NCBI GenBank assembly: GCA_947650005.1
Contig: CANSTU010000001.1
Coordinates: 62,001-126,000 of the forward strand
Reading direction: 5' to 3'
Source: an uncultured Lachnospiraceae bacterium
GTDB taxonomy: Bacteria; Bacillota; Clostridia; Lachnospirales; Lachnospiraceae
Length of the DNA stretch: 64,000 nt
The position numbers and the translations under genes were made by a program. Each line of letters opens with the position of its first letter. The stretch's first letter is position 1. This document shows positions 9,020-19,186 of this stretch, in pieces. The notes beneath the pieces were generated by a model that worked only from the letters and a program-made list of their open reading frames with translations, did not search any database and was not told the origin of the DNA.

Positions 9020-10165
9020 TCAGCCCTCGCCTATCCTTCTCCTGATCGCCTCAACCTGTTCATAATAATTCCGGAACTGAAAGTTCTCTTTCACATGCCG
9101 ATATCCTTCCGCTCCCATCCGGACCAGGCCGTCCCGGTCACGAATGATCAGCTCCAGCTTGTCCCTCAGATCGTTTTGGTCATTGTCCTCGAACACATAA
9201 CCTGTTTTCCCCACATCGATATAGCTCGCCGTTCCATTGTCGCTTCCACTGATTGCCGGCACGGAAAAAGACATGGCTTCAATCACCGTGATGGAGGCCG
9301 GCTCCCCGGTACTGGGAACCACATATACATCCGCCTTCCGGTATTCTTCCGCCACCGCCTCCCTGCCCAAGTTGACGAGAAAGGTTACTCGCTCCTCCAT
9401 GCCATGATCCCGCACATATCCGGTGACCATTCTGTAATATTCCTCATGGAAATGGTTGGACCGTTCCCCGGCAATCGTCAAATGCAGGTCGTATCTGTCC
9501 GAAAGCTCTTCAATAACCTGAATCATCATCAACAAATTTTTGCGTTCCTGATACTTTCCGATACAAAAGACGTTGATCCTTCCTCCCGCAAAGTATGTTT
9601 TCTTCTCAGGAGCCATATGGGGTTCCACGATAAATGGCGCCCAGTAACCCTTTTCATCCTTCACCAGACCGGTGAAATCGATCCCCACCAGATTCGTAGG
9701 CGTCATTCGGTATTCCGGCGTCAGTTTCCATACGATCCTGTGGGCTAAATCCATTTTGCGGGGCTTTTCCCACACCGGGCTCAGATTATAAAGGATGGTT
9801 GGGATCCGGTAGAATCTGCAGATGGCATTCATACAGATTGTATACATAGAGCGTTCCCGCAGGATGGCGAGGTCCGGCCGGAACTTTCTAATATAGCCGG
9901 CCAGCCTGAAAAGAGGAGGGATCCCGCATTTTAACTTCATATCTATCGCAAAGGGATCCTTCCTTTTCAGGAAATGAATATAGACATAATCGAACGCGCG
10001 AAACAGGGGAGAGTAACCCACCACAATGGGTTTCACATATTTATAGTCCTCTATTTTTCCCGCATACTGGCTGAGGAATACCACCTCATGGCCGCTTTCC
10101 ACCCAGCCTTTCATAATGGCGGTCTGGTTGGTATGATATCTGTGGGACATGTACATTACTTTCAT
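9020..10165 (-). CDS. GT4 family glycosyltransferase
   Basis: 'VFCIGKYQERKNLLMMIQVIEEL', 'YVVPSTGEPASITVIEAMSFSVPAISG'. Start corrected to the ATG after GGGGGATAACC. Confidence 0.85.
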   Translation of the reverse strand: MKVMYMSHRYHTNQTAIMKGWVESGHEVVFLSQYAGKIEDYKYVKPIVVGYSPLFRAFDYVYIHFLKRKDPFAIDMKLKCGIPPLFRLAGYIRKFRPDLAILRERSMYTICMNAICRFYRIPTILYNLSPVWEKPRKMDLAHRIVWKLTPEYRMTPTNLVGIDFTGLVKDEKGYWAPFIVEPHMAPEKKTYFAGGRINVFCIGKYQERKNLLMMIQVIEELSDRYDLHLTIAGERSNHFHEEYYRMVTGYVRDHGMEERVTFLVNLGREAVAEEYRKADVYVVPSTGEPASITVIEAMSFSVPAISGSDNGTASYIDVGKTGYVFEDNDQNDLRDKLELIIRDRDGLVRMGAEGYRHVKENFQFRNYYEQVEAIRRRIGEG

Positions 10166-10300
10166 GGTTATCCCCCTGCATTTCGCAAGCGAAGCTTGTG
10201 ATACTGCCAACAATAAAGAGTTTGAAACAAAGTTTAAAACTTATCCCCCTGCATACCGCAAATTGTGCCTACGATGCTTCAAATAAACGAGTCTTGAACT
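10166..10300 (-). promoter_or_regulatory. Tandem pair of B-type RBS-hairpin leader elements
   Basis: Two copies ending '...GTATGCAGGGGGATAA' and '...CAAGCTTCGCTTGCGAAATGCAGGGGGATAACC-ATG', each preceded by a 'GTT(T)CAA(A/G)ACT' segment. Confidence 0.55.
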
Positions 10301-10337
10301 TTTCCTATCCACGTTCTCTACACACATGCAAAATCCA

Positions 10338-11216
10338 TCATTCAATATAACATACAATCTCTTTCAAATATTGATCATACCCCGCCTCCCGGTTCGCCTG
10401 CTCTCCAATGACCTGATGTTTCAAAATTGGCTCTTTGGTCACTGCTCCGCACAGATACCATTCATACTCCATATCCAGATTTCCGATGTCCAGCACACGG
10501 TACCCTTTCAGAAAAAGTTCTTCTGCCAGAAATTTTGCCGTTATTCCTACGGAAAGAAGAAAGAGTATATCCTTTTCATATCGAAGGCATTCCTTCAAAA
10601 TCCGTTCCAGGACACGATAAGCATTTCTACTCGGGCAGATGATCCGCTTCACTTCCTTCGCTTGGTCAAGCAAGTCATTTCCCACACCGTTATGGGTGGT
10701 GCAGCCCTCCACCACCACTATCCTCCGATCCTTCCACACTTCCCTGAAACGTCGGAAAATATTGCCGCTTCCAGATTTATCCGCGTAAGTAATATATCCG
10801 CGGGTCACCGATGTATTATAATAAGCCTTATCCAAATCACAAAATTTTTGATAAACATGCCTGAAAAATAACAGGTGATCCTTCCAAAAATCCTGCGAGG
10901 CCGGTACATAAATATTCAAATCTCCAAATATGTCAGGCAATGTCACAATGAGGTTCTCATGGTGGAATCCAAGAATGCGTTTCAATCCTTCCGCTATTTC
11001 TTCATTTCCAGCCTGGGTAGGGATATTTCTTCCATTGATGACCACAATCTCCCCATCTCCAAATCGGACCATGCTTTTCTCAGTAGTGAGCAAAACATTC
11101 AATGTCTCTTCCACTGAATTCACTCTGATCCGGCTCGGCAATACCTGATGTCGATATAATCCATATGCAATTCCCGCCAACCACTTTTTGATAATCTTCT
11201 TTATTTGCGGGCTCAT
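10338..11216 (-). CDS. GT-D fold (SP_1767/DUF1792-like) glycosyltransferase
   Basis: 'SMVRFGDGEIVVINGRNIPTQ', 'ICPSRNAYRVLERIL', 'LFLLSVGITAKFLAEELFLKGYRVLDIGNLDMEYEWYL'. Confidence 0.75.
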   Translation of the reverse strand: MSPQIKKIIKKWLAGIAYGLYRHQVLPSRIRVNSVEETLNVLLTTEKSMVRFGDGEIVVINGRNIPTQAGNEEIAEGLKRILGFHHENLIVTLPDIFGDLNIYVPASQDFWKDHLLFFRHVYQKFCDLDKAYYNTSVTRGYITYADKSGSGNIFRRFREVWKDRRIVVVEGCTTHNGVGNDLLDQAKEVKRIICPSRNAYRVLERILKECLRYEKDILFLLSVGITAKFLAEELFLKGYRVLDIGNLDMEYEWYLCGAVTKEPILKHQVIGEQANREAGYDQYLKEIVCYIE

Positions 11217-12259
11217 TTCTGTTCCCTCTTCATATCCTGCATAAACGCATTTTCCTGCAAGCTATACTGATTTCTATAAAACAGCTTGTGCTTCACCACC
11301 CACCAAGCGGGAACCCAGATATATCTATGCATCGCCGGAGATGCGCTGCCGATCATCCAACAGTTTCTATCGCATTTCCTGGTGTGCTCTCTCACTTCCT
11401 TAGCCTGCTTGGAATTCCATAACTCATCCCAGGATTGTTCGCGCAGATTTCCCATTACCGCTTTCTGTGCCATTCCATTGCACGGGATCACATCACAAAA
11501 CGGATCAATAAAAAAGGCGTTTTTTGACATATCGCAGGGCAGAAGCCGTTTGTTTCCATAGATATAATTGATCAAACCATGATTAAAATAGGCGCGAAAC
11601 CACTTTTTAGGCGACTTGCTCTTCAAAAGTTCGTTGATCAGTCTTTCAAAATTCTGTGCCACTTTATATTTATCATCAATCTTATTATCCGTTTTTCTAA
11701 AATAAAAAGAGTTATGCAGAGTAGCCGTAGCGAACTCCATGCCCATATCGTTTGCGATGTTGTAAAGAGGGAGCAGGTCTTCACAGTTTTGATCCTGCAC
11801 CGTCATACCGAAGCCCACATCCGGATGCTTCCGTTCCACCAGGGTCTTCAAAGTCGTGTAGCCTCTGTTAAATCCGTCCGGAATCCCCCTGATCGCATCG
11901 TTGGTTTCCTGAAGTCCTTCAATGCTGATCCTGATTCCCAATTTGGGAAATTCCTCACACAAAGCGAGGATACGGTCTGTAAAATAACCGTTCGTAGAGA
12001 TGACGATACGGTCGCTCTTTTTATATAATTCCCGCACGATTTCAGGCAGATCCTTCCGGATGAAAGGCTCTCCCCCCGTGATATTCGTAAAAGCCATTTC
12101 CGGAAGCTTCCGGATCACATCCAGCGTAATTTCTTCCTCCGGCCTGGTGGGATCCCGGAAACAGTCGCACATATTGCAGCGGGCATTACAGCGGTAGGTA
12201 ACGATAACCGTCCCATATAAGGTTCTTCTGCTCATTCTGAATTCCTTCCAATCCGACAT
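11213..12259 (-). CDS. Radical SAM/SPASM-domain protein
   Basis: 'VTYRCNARCNMCDC', 'NITGGEPFIRKDLPEIV', 'ISTNGY'; C-terminal Cys cluster 'DPFCDVIPCNGM...HTRKCDRNCW'. Overlaps the next gene by 4 nt. Confidence 0.88.
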   Translation of the reverse strand: MSDWKEFRMSRRTLYGTVIVTYRCNARCNMCDCFRDPTRPEEEITLDVIRKLPEMAFTNITGGEPFIRKDLPEIVRELYKKSDRIVISTNGYFTDRILALCEEFPKLGIRISIEGLQETNDAIRGIPDGFNRGYTTLKTLVERKHPDVGFGMTVQDQNCEDLLPLYNIANDMGMEFATATLHNSFYFRKTDNKIDDKYKVAQNFERLINELLKSKSPKKWFRAYFNHGLINYIYGNKRLLPCDMSKNAFFIDPFCDVIPCNGMAQKAVMGNLREQSWDELWNSKQAKEVREHTRKCDRNCWMIGSASPAMHRYIWVPAWWVVKHKLFYRNQYSLQENAFMQDMKREQK

Positions 12260-12379
12260 AATTTTTATTATATATCAGTTTCCTTCTGTTTTCTATTATT
12301 TTTCCTTTTTTTATTCCTTTCATCCAACAAATTTGTAACATTTCAGGCAGATCCGAACTGTCCCTCGCATTTATCGGCT

Positions 12380-14077
12380 TCATTCCACCACATACACCGT
12401 ACTGTACTGCGTGCGAAACAGCCGTCTTTCCCCCTCGACTCCCAATTCTTCCTTCACCGCATTTAATATGGAACCCTCATCCATAAAATTCTGGTCAATA
12501 TACACCAAAAACTGGGTAGCCCCAGACACTCCCAGTTCTTCCAGCGCTTCCGAAAGCCCTCTGATTCCCTCCTCTTTCACCGGATAGATATGCTGCGCCT
12601 TAGAAAGAAAAAAGCTGTCCCCGCACACCCGGTATCTGCTGTTCGCATCGGTAACATAAAACGCAGGCAGATGGGAATGGTTCTCTACCGTCTGCAGCTT
12701 CTCCTCTGTACCCTTATACAAATAGTTGACGCCAGGCGACCAATATCCCGCAAGGATGAGAAAGCCCATGGCCCCTGCCATGGCGGTGACCGCCGTTTTC
12801 CTGCCCCTCAAGCCAAAACTCAATTTTTTCCCCACATAAACTAGGGCTAAAGCCAAAGCCGGATATACGTTAAAAACATATCTATCGATCCGATAGGGCG
12901 CTATTTTTACCACCAAAAGCACGTAACACACTGCCGCTGCCACAAGCTGAACCCAGAACAGATCTTTGATATCGACCCAAACCTCCATCCGTTTCTGCTC
13001 CGCCTTCCTTTCCGCCAGATATTGTATCCCCTCCTGCGTCCTCACCTGCCGTACATCCCAATAGGCGAACAGAACCCTTGCCAGGAGCAGAAGCGCCAGA
13101 AGGAGCGTCAGGACGCCCATCCCAATCCTTCCTCCGAACAGGCCCGACGCAATAATATCCGTATATTCCTGCAATGCTACGGCAAAGTTCTGGCTTTCCC
13201 GCAGATTATCAAACGCCTCCACCCCCCTGTAATCCGTCAGAATATCCCTCAGCATTTCCGGCCAGAGCAGATAGCTTCCCAAGATCCCGCCGGCCATGAC
13301 CAGGGCATATTCCAGTGCAAATCGGAAGTTTTTTTGCAGCAAAGCACATCCCCAAAGGGCCGCACAGGTGAAGAACGCGTATAGAAAGAAGTAATAGTGG
13401 TTCAGGATTCCCAAGACTGTTGTCGCCGCAAGCGCCGCATAGATACGCCAAATCCCCCTCCTCTCCCCTTTCCAGAGCTTCTCCCAAAGCAGGACGTTCC
13501 AATACGAAAAGAGCACACAGGTAAAGGTGAAAATCATGTACATACGGATGAATACCACCGTGCTCACCGCTCCGACGCTAAATCCGTAGAGAGCGCAGGA
13601 CGCCATAGCCCATTTCTCCGATCCCAGCATTCTCTTTCCGAGCGCATACAGAGCGCCGATCGTCAACACAAAAAAACCGAGATTGAGAAAGATACCGAAC
13701 CACTTGGAAAACACGCCCGGAAGCACAAAGGCTGCCGCCGAGCACACCATCTCCAGCAGCAGATAATAGATCGGCGGATGCACATCCAAACGGATACATT
13801 CACTTGTTCCTGCTAAATCAAACGCTTCCTCCGGCGTAATTGTAAAGTAATCCATGAAAAATTCGGGCGTATGCCAGGCATTCAGCCATGGCTGTCCCTC
13901 TCTTCCGCCATTTATGCTGGGATAGTCCACCTGACAGACAAAATGGTAGGAATAGAGCTCATCGCAGTAGTATCCCTCTTTACGGCTCCCCCAATAAAGT
14001 AAGTTCACCAGAAGGGCCACAGCCAGCAATCCCCATGCCAGGATCCGTTTCTTTTTATCCGCTAGTCTTTTCATCAT
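12380..14077 (-). CDS. Multi-pass membrane glycosyltransferase-like protein (GT39/ArnT-like)
   Basis: Many TM segments; early loop 'YYCDELYSYHFVCQ...RLDVHPPIYYLLLEMVC'. Confidence 0.6.
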   Translation of the reverse strand: MMKRLADKKKRILAWGLLAVALLVNLLYWGSRKEGYYCDELYSYHFVCQVDYPSINGGREGQPWLNAWHTPEFFMDYFTITPEEAFDLAGTSECIRLDVHPPIYYLLLEMVCSAAAFVLPGVFSKWFGIFLNLGFFVLTIGALYALGKRMLGSEKWAMASCALYGFSVGAVSTVVFIRMYMIFTFTCVLFSYWNVLLWEKLWKGERRGIWRIYAALAATTVLGILNHYYFFLYAFFTCAALWGCALLQKNFRFALEYALVMAGGILGSYLLWPEMLRDILTDYRGVEAFDNLRESQNFAVALQEYTDIIASGLFGGRIGMGVLTLLLALLLLARVLFAYWDVRQVRTQEGIQYLAERKAEQKRMEVWVDIKDLFWVQLVAAAVCYVLLVVKIAPYRIDRYVFNVYPALALALVYVGKKLSFGLRGRKTAVTAMAGAMGFLILAGYWSPGVNYLYKGTEEKLQTVENHSHLPAFYVTDANSRYRVCGDSFFLSKAQHIYPVKEEGIRGLSEALEELGVSGATQFLVYIDQNFMDEGSILNAVKEELGVEGERRLFRTQYSTVYVVE

Positions 14078-14281
14078 AATAACTATGCCTTTCCGTATCC
14101 TCAAACTTCATTGTGTAAGTAGTACGCGATGCCGCAGGCATGCAATCGCGATTATAGCCGCTCTACACCACGCCAGTCATGCGCGCATCCCGTTTCCCTG
14201 CTCTTTCCCTTCCCCCAAAGAGCCTTCCGCATCTATCGCCACTGCCGCGAAAAACGGGACGGAAAACACGATCGGCAGCCC

Positions 14282-16033
14282 TTACCGGAAATAGGCGTTT
14301 ACCGGCGAAGCCGCGCAGACCAGCAGAACCACCAGGGAAGGTACAAACAGAAGCAATCGTTTCCACCTTTTTTTCTCCGCAAGGAAGAATGCGGCCAAAA
14401 AAGCACACCAGGTATAAAATCCGATGGACGTCGTATATCCCAACAGGGGTACTTCCCGGAACGCCTCCAACAACCGCCGCAGGGATCCTACGGCCTCCGG
14501 GAATCTCGATTTCAGATCAAAACCGTCCGCGTTCAGCGTCCAGATGTCCGCTCCCACGACGAACCATTCCTTTGTCCGCCCTTTATCATCTGGATAGAAA
14601 TAGCCATAACATTTATTCAAAAAGGCATCGATATAGGTGACCGGATGCGCAGACATTTGCTGAAAATAGACCCGAAGGTATGCGTCGATTTCCTCCTTGG
14701 TCGCCTCATTGTTATATCTTTCCTTCACCCTGTCCGAAAATTCCGGCAGATATCGTTCCGAAAGTGTATCAAATTCTAACACCGCGTCAATAGCCGCTTT
14801 TTCTTCCTCGGTCATTTCCTCCCCATAATAGGATACGCACCGCGCCGTCTGCAAAAAAGGAATCGAAAGGCTTTCCGCAATGCTGCCGTCCGCCACCCCC
14901 AGCAGAGGAAGAATGGCCTTCAGCCACACCAGGACAAATCCAATTACCCCGGCGAAAATGCATCCGAAGCGTTTCCAATCCTTCTTTGCGGCCAGGATAA
15001 AGCAAGGGATAAATCCCAGGACAATGGCAAGACCTTCGTTACGGAACAGGCACAGCAACACCAGAAGAACCGGAAACAGCAGCATTTTCCCTCTGCTGTG
15101 GACGAATTCCTCCGGCGAGTCCAAAGCTTCCAGCAGAAACATCGTCAACAACAAGACCACAATGGAAAAATTGATATTCTTTCCCACTGAAAGCGCATAT
15201 ACCGGAAAAACCGGTAAAAAGGCGTACAGACAGACCAACGTTTTTCGAACTTTTTGCCCGATCCCTTTTCTTTTTAGAAGTTTCGTCTGGTAAGCCAGCA
15301 CCACGATAAACGCAATCTCCTGTACCAATACATATAAAAACATGCCAAAGGCTGCCGAGCCCAGGATTTCCCCGAATCGTACAAAAGATCCAAGTAATAT
15401 AATCTGGAAAAAAGGATGGTGGTTGGTCATGGGTGCATAACCATAGAATTGTTCCAGCATGGTTCCCGCATCATAAAGGGCCGTCCCTGGATACAGCAGC
15501 ATTAGATAGGGCAGCCAGCACAGAAAGAGAAACCCGCCCACCTTCAGTCCATGGTATACGATCTGCGTTTCGCCGCCATCCCTTCCCTGCGTCTTGCTCA
15601 GCCTCTTCAGATGGCTTTGAAGGAAAAGGATCCCATAATACACCAGCGTACCATATCCCAGAATGACGATACCCGTCTTCGCCATCTGCGCCGGCCCGGC
15701 AATTGCCAAAATGATTCCCGTAGCATTCCGATAGCACAGTCCCATCACCATAAAAAGCGACAGAAAAAAAGAAAATGCGGCCACATCCCTGCGGAACGTA
15801 AATATCGTCTGCGCATATCCATAAACGCCCGTAAGGCAGATTACAAACAGGCATTGGCCCAGCCCCCATCCATGCAACGAAGAAAGAATTTCATATAATA
15901 TCCCGCCTCCAGCGCATTCCTCCGCTATCTCAAAGTCCATTCCCAAAGCTGTTACCGTAGTGACTGCCAGCAGGAAACATAGGAATTTAGATGTTTTACC
16001 CTTTCTATCTTCCACATACCCTCTTTCAAACAT
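14282..16033 (-). CDS. DUF6020-like multi-pass membrane protein
   Basis: 'YPGTALYDAGTMLEQFYGYAPMTNHHPFFQIILLGSF' and 'ALSVGKNINFS' are reminiscent of DUF6020. Confidence 0.6.
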   Translation of the reverse strand: MFERGYVEDRKGKTSKFLCFLLAVTTVTALGMDFEIAEECAGGGILYEILSSLHGWGLGQCLFVICLTGVYGYAQTIFTFRRDVAAFSFFLSLFMVMGLCYRNATGIILAIAGPAQMAKTGIVILGYGTLVYYGILFLQSHLKRLSKTQGRDGGETQIVYHGLKVGGFLFLCWLPYLMLLYPGTALYDAGTMLEQFYGYAPMTNHHPFFQIILLGSFVRFGEILGSAAFGMFLYVLVQEIAFIVVLAYQTKLLKRKGIGQKVRKTLVCLYAFLPVFPVYALSVGKNINFSIVVLLLTMFLLEALDSPEEFVHSRGKMLLFPVLLVLLCLFRNEGLAIVLGFIPCFILAAKKDWKRFGCIFAGVIGFVLVWLKAILPLLGVADGSIAESLSIPFLQTARCVSYYGEEMTEEEKAAIDAVLEFDTLSERYLPEFSDRVKERYNNEATKEEIDAYLRVYFQQMSAHPVTYIDAFLNKCYGYFYPDDKGRTKEWFVVGADIWTLNADGFDLKSRFPEAVGSLRRLLEAFREVPLLGYTTSIGFYTWCAFLAAFFLAEKKRWKRLLLFVPSLVVLLVCAASPVNAYFR

Positions 16034-16150
16034 TCCTTTTCTCCTAATCCACTCCCTATTTCTGCTTGACTTTTTATTTGCAGACTTTTTTTAATCTGCC
16101 CGAATCAGCGTCTTTCCATCCCCTCTTCTCAGAGATCAATTTATGCAGTC

Positions 16151-17194
16151 TTATTTTAGAAGAGTGAAAAACGGCTCCCTTTTTGTTTTGTATGTAGTCA
16201 TGCAGAGCGCCACGCAAATCACAAGCGTTATCACAAAATTAATCGGCCTATTTACGGGAACTCCGAATATCATAGCCACAATAATTATAATTGAAAGAAT
16301 AATCCTATGTAAATAGTAAATCCCTACACTTAGATTTCTACATAATACGGCCCTCTCCCTTTTAATCGATATCTCATAATTTAATAAGATCTTCACCAAA
16401 GACGGAATCAATACTAAAAACGAAAGGAATAAAGAATGGTCATCCGCTGTATTTTTTCTGCGTATATAGGTCACTTCTGCTAACAATCCAATAAATGAGG
16501 CAGTCAATAACAGCCAATATAAGCCCATTCCTCTTTCTTTTTGCATCTCATCCGCCCTAGCCAGAGAAACCCCAATTGCCATAAATATGAATCCTACAAA
16601 GATTCCGTTTCTTGCCGATGTAGTTATTTTCAGGTATATATCTACAATTCTTTGAATTTTCGTGCCCTCTGTCAGAAAATAATAACTATTCATCAAAAGA
16701 GCTAGACAATATAAAATAATTCCCAACAATATACCTAGTTTTAGTTTTTCTCTCTTGATAAACCATGAAAGCAGGATAACAGCAATCATGCTCGCCCACA
16801 CATACCAAAGAGCGCCGTACGGATAAAAAAGGATTGAACGCAAGACTCTGAAAACAATTTTTCTTCCATCCACTCCATTTAATACCATCTCTAAAACAGC
16901 CAGCACAATATTAATCATACTGAACACGACATAGGGATATAATAGACGATTTATATAATGAATCAAACGCTCTCTCAAATCCGCATGCCCACAGTGAAGC
17001 CCTCTTCCCCAAAAGTATCCAGAAACCACAAAAAAGAAGGGCACTGCCAGCCTTAAAAGACAATGTAGCACATACCATTCACCCGGCGCCATATGGTATG
17101 CGCCTGAATGCAGAAACACAATGCAAATACAAAAAAACAGCCGTGCCACATCAATCAATGCATATTCTGTCTTTTTATTTTTTTCAATCATCAC
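16151..17194 (-). CDS. Acyltransferase family 3 membrane protein
   Basis: 'ALIDVARLFFCICIVFLHSGAYH', 'LRLAVPFFFVVSGYFWGRGL', TM-rich. Confidence 0.8.
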   Translation of the reverse strand: MMIEKNKKTEYALIDVARLFFCICIVFLHSGAYHMAPGEWYVLHCLLRLAVPFFFVVSGYFWGRGLHCGHADLRERLIHYINRLLYPYVVFSMINIVLAVLEMVLNGVDGRKIVFRVLRSILFYPYGALWYVWASMIAVILLSWFIKREKLKLGILLGIILYCLALLMNSYYFLTEGTKIQRIVDIYLKITTSARNGIFVGFIFMAIGVSLARADEMQKERGMGLYWLLLTASFIGLLAEVTYIRRKNTADDHSLFLSFLVLIPSLVKILLNYEISIKRERAVLCRNLSVGIYYLHRIILSIIIIVAMIFGVPVNRPINFVITLVICVALCMTTYKTKREPFFTLLK

Positions 17195-17584
17195 AACTCG
17201 CCTTTCATATAGAGGTGGAGCCTACAGAGTACGCTGACATTCTGGCGGTCAAGGCATCATATGCGATGCCTGTGCCTGCGGAAAGGGCACCGCAGAAATG
17301 CGTAGTTTGGAGGAGACTCTAGTATCTGGCATAAGAATAACGTGTATTCCAATAAACTCCACAGATCAATGGCTAAAACCATGTTTTCCTCCGCCATCTC
17401 CGTTTTGTTGCACACAAATATCACTATCAAAACTCCCACTCCACATAGTAGCATCTGCAGAATTGATAACATATGAAACAAACTGGTATAGGTATGCATA
17501 CCGCCCCCAATATCCTGGAACATTATAACAATAAGAGCCACTGTAGTCTGCCATTCCATCTACAGGTCAATTAAAACACGCTTC

Positions 17585-19168
17585 TCATCCAGGCAGCTTC
17601 ACCACAACCTGACCATCTATTTTCTGCACACTTCCCTCAGCAGGGTAAACCGGCATCTGTTTTACTTCCTCATTCTCGTACAGCTGGATTCGTTCCTCAT
17701 TGGGAAGAGTCTCCAGCCTGAATCCCAAAAATGCCAAGCAGAAATCCGTAACATCCAATTCATTTCGGATCATTGTCCTGGAATCCACATCTCTCATTCC
17801 GTCCAGATCTGCAAAAATTTCCATCTCCTCAGGAAAATCCACTGCAAAAATACGAACCTGCTTTAGCATATTTTTTGTTTCAATATCCGATTCATTGATG
17901 AATGCAACCGGGACATTATGATCATATCCTGGGCATTCCTCCAATCGCATGGTCATTTTCGTCATCCAGGAATAGGTCGCTTCATAGGCCAGATTCATTC
18001 TAGCATAAATACGGTTTGTCGTTAAATAATTTAAATAAACAATACACACCAACGCTATACAGCAAATCCCCAAAATCGCCTTTTCCACACGTTTCCATCT
18101 AAAAAAGCCAAAATGCTCACAACATATAACTGCAAGAAAATAGGGAACTTCAAACGCGATCATGCTTACAGGCCATAACCGGTTCCGACTGATGACAGAC
18201 AGATTATTAACAGCAACTGGAATCATGGCAACAATCCCCCAGAAGATAATCTGCTCGTACCATTTTCTTTTATTTCTATAGTAAGATACCGTTATTAATA
18301 AGACCACTCCTGCCAAAATAATTATATGGAGCCCATTCTGTCTCCAATCCCCGGTAAACCCTCCGTCCCGAAAGAAAAATGCAAGGAATTGGTAGTAAGC
18401 CGCTCTTCCATACCAATATATTTCTTTCAGGCTATTAAACTGTCCAAGTTTGTCCATATCCTGATAAGAGGAAAAGCCGATCCCAGAAATCCTCTGAATA
18501 ATTCTAGTTATCAGATAGTAGACTCCTAAAGATAAAGCTAAGTTGATACAGCCAACAATTCCCTGCTTTACGAACTCAACAAATCCTGTTTTTCCACTCA
18601 CATAATTAATAAAAATCGTAGCAGCCAACAGAACTGCACCAAAGCACCAATAGGGTTGATAGATCGCACAAACCACCACCATTAACAGGCAACTTGGAAA
18701 GAATGCGGGCTTTTCCCATTTGAGCATGGCATAGACATATATGACAGCCATAGCAAACGCTGCGAAATAAGCATCTGCTGTATACATATAACAAAAAGTA
18801 CTAGCTACCACCGGAAATGTAACAAGGACTGCGCTGTTCAACCCAATTGCAATATCAGAATGTAGCTCCCATATGGAAACCAACATAGCCGCTGCAAATG
18901 CCATATAAAGGATGCTCAGCGCTCCAATTACCCAAGGAAGAACAGGAGTTGAACTTATTTTTAAAAAAGGTAGAATTGCCCATCTCCCCAACCCAATATA
19001 ATGTTCTGTGCTTTCCCTTTCCAAAATAGAGTTTACACAATCATGATTAATGATCATATTGGTAAATGCATACATATGGGTGAGCATTCCCAGAAAAACC
19101 GTCAGGATAAAAGCCTTCCTCTGTTCCCTTGTCCCTCTGTTAAACAGATTAATATTCCACTCAGCCAT
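17585..19168 (-). CDS. GtrII-like membrane glucosyltransferase-domain protein
   Basis: TM-rich; 'NHDCVNSI...GLGRWAILPFLKI' and 'SVISRNRLWPVSM'. Confidence 0.65.
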   Translation of the reverse strand: MAEWNINLFNRGTREQRKAFILTVFLGMLTHMYAFTNMIINHDCVNSILERESTEHYIGLGRWAILPFLKISSTPVLPWVIGALSILYMAFAAAMLVSIWELHSDIAIGLNSAVLVTFPVVASTFCYMYTADAYFAAFAMAVIYVYAMLKWEKPAFFPSCLLMVVVCAIYQPYWCFGAVLLAATIFINYVSGKTGFVEFVKQGIVGCINLALSLGVYYLITRIIQRISGIGFSSYQDMDKLGQFNSLKEIYWYGRAAYYQFLAFFFRDGGFTGDWRQNGLHIIILAGVVLLITVSYYRNKRKWYEQIIFWGIVAMIPVAVNNLSVISRNRLWPVSMIAFEVPYFLAVICCEHFGFFRWKRVEKAILGICCIALVCIVYLNYLTTNRIYARMNLAYEATYSWMTKMTMRLEECPGYDHNVPVAFINESDIETKNMLKQVRIFAVDFPEEMEIFADLDGMRDVDSRTMIRNELDVTDFCLAFLGFRLETLPNEERIQLYENEEVKQMPVYPAEGSVQKIDGQVVVKLPG

Positions 19169-19186
19169 TGTAATCTCCTCCCTATC

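Noticed and set aside
14110-14160. Hairpin ATGCC-TGC-GGCAT upstream of the GT39-like gene, and the GGCATC..GATGCC palindrome near 17255
   Set aside because: Possible degenerate leader elements, but not adjacent to an SD and too weak to assign to the family.
17257-17559. Short minus-strand ORFs (e.g. 'MADYSGSYCYNVPGYWGRYAYLYQFVSYVINSADATMWSGSFDSDICVQQNGDGGGKHGFSH') between the acyltransferase and GtrII genes
   Set aside because: The peptide looks protein-like and may be a gene remnant, but no family could be recognised and there is no convincing SD, so it is not listed as a feature.
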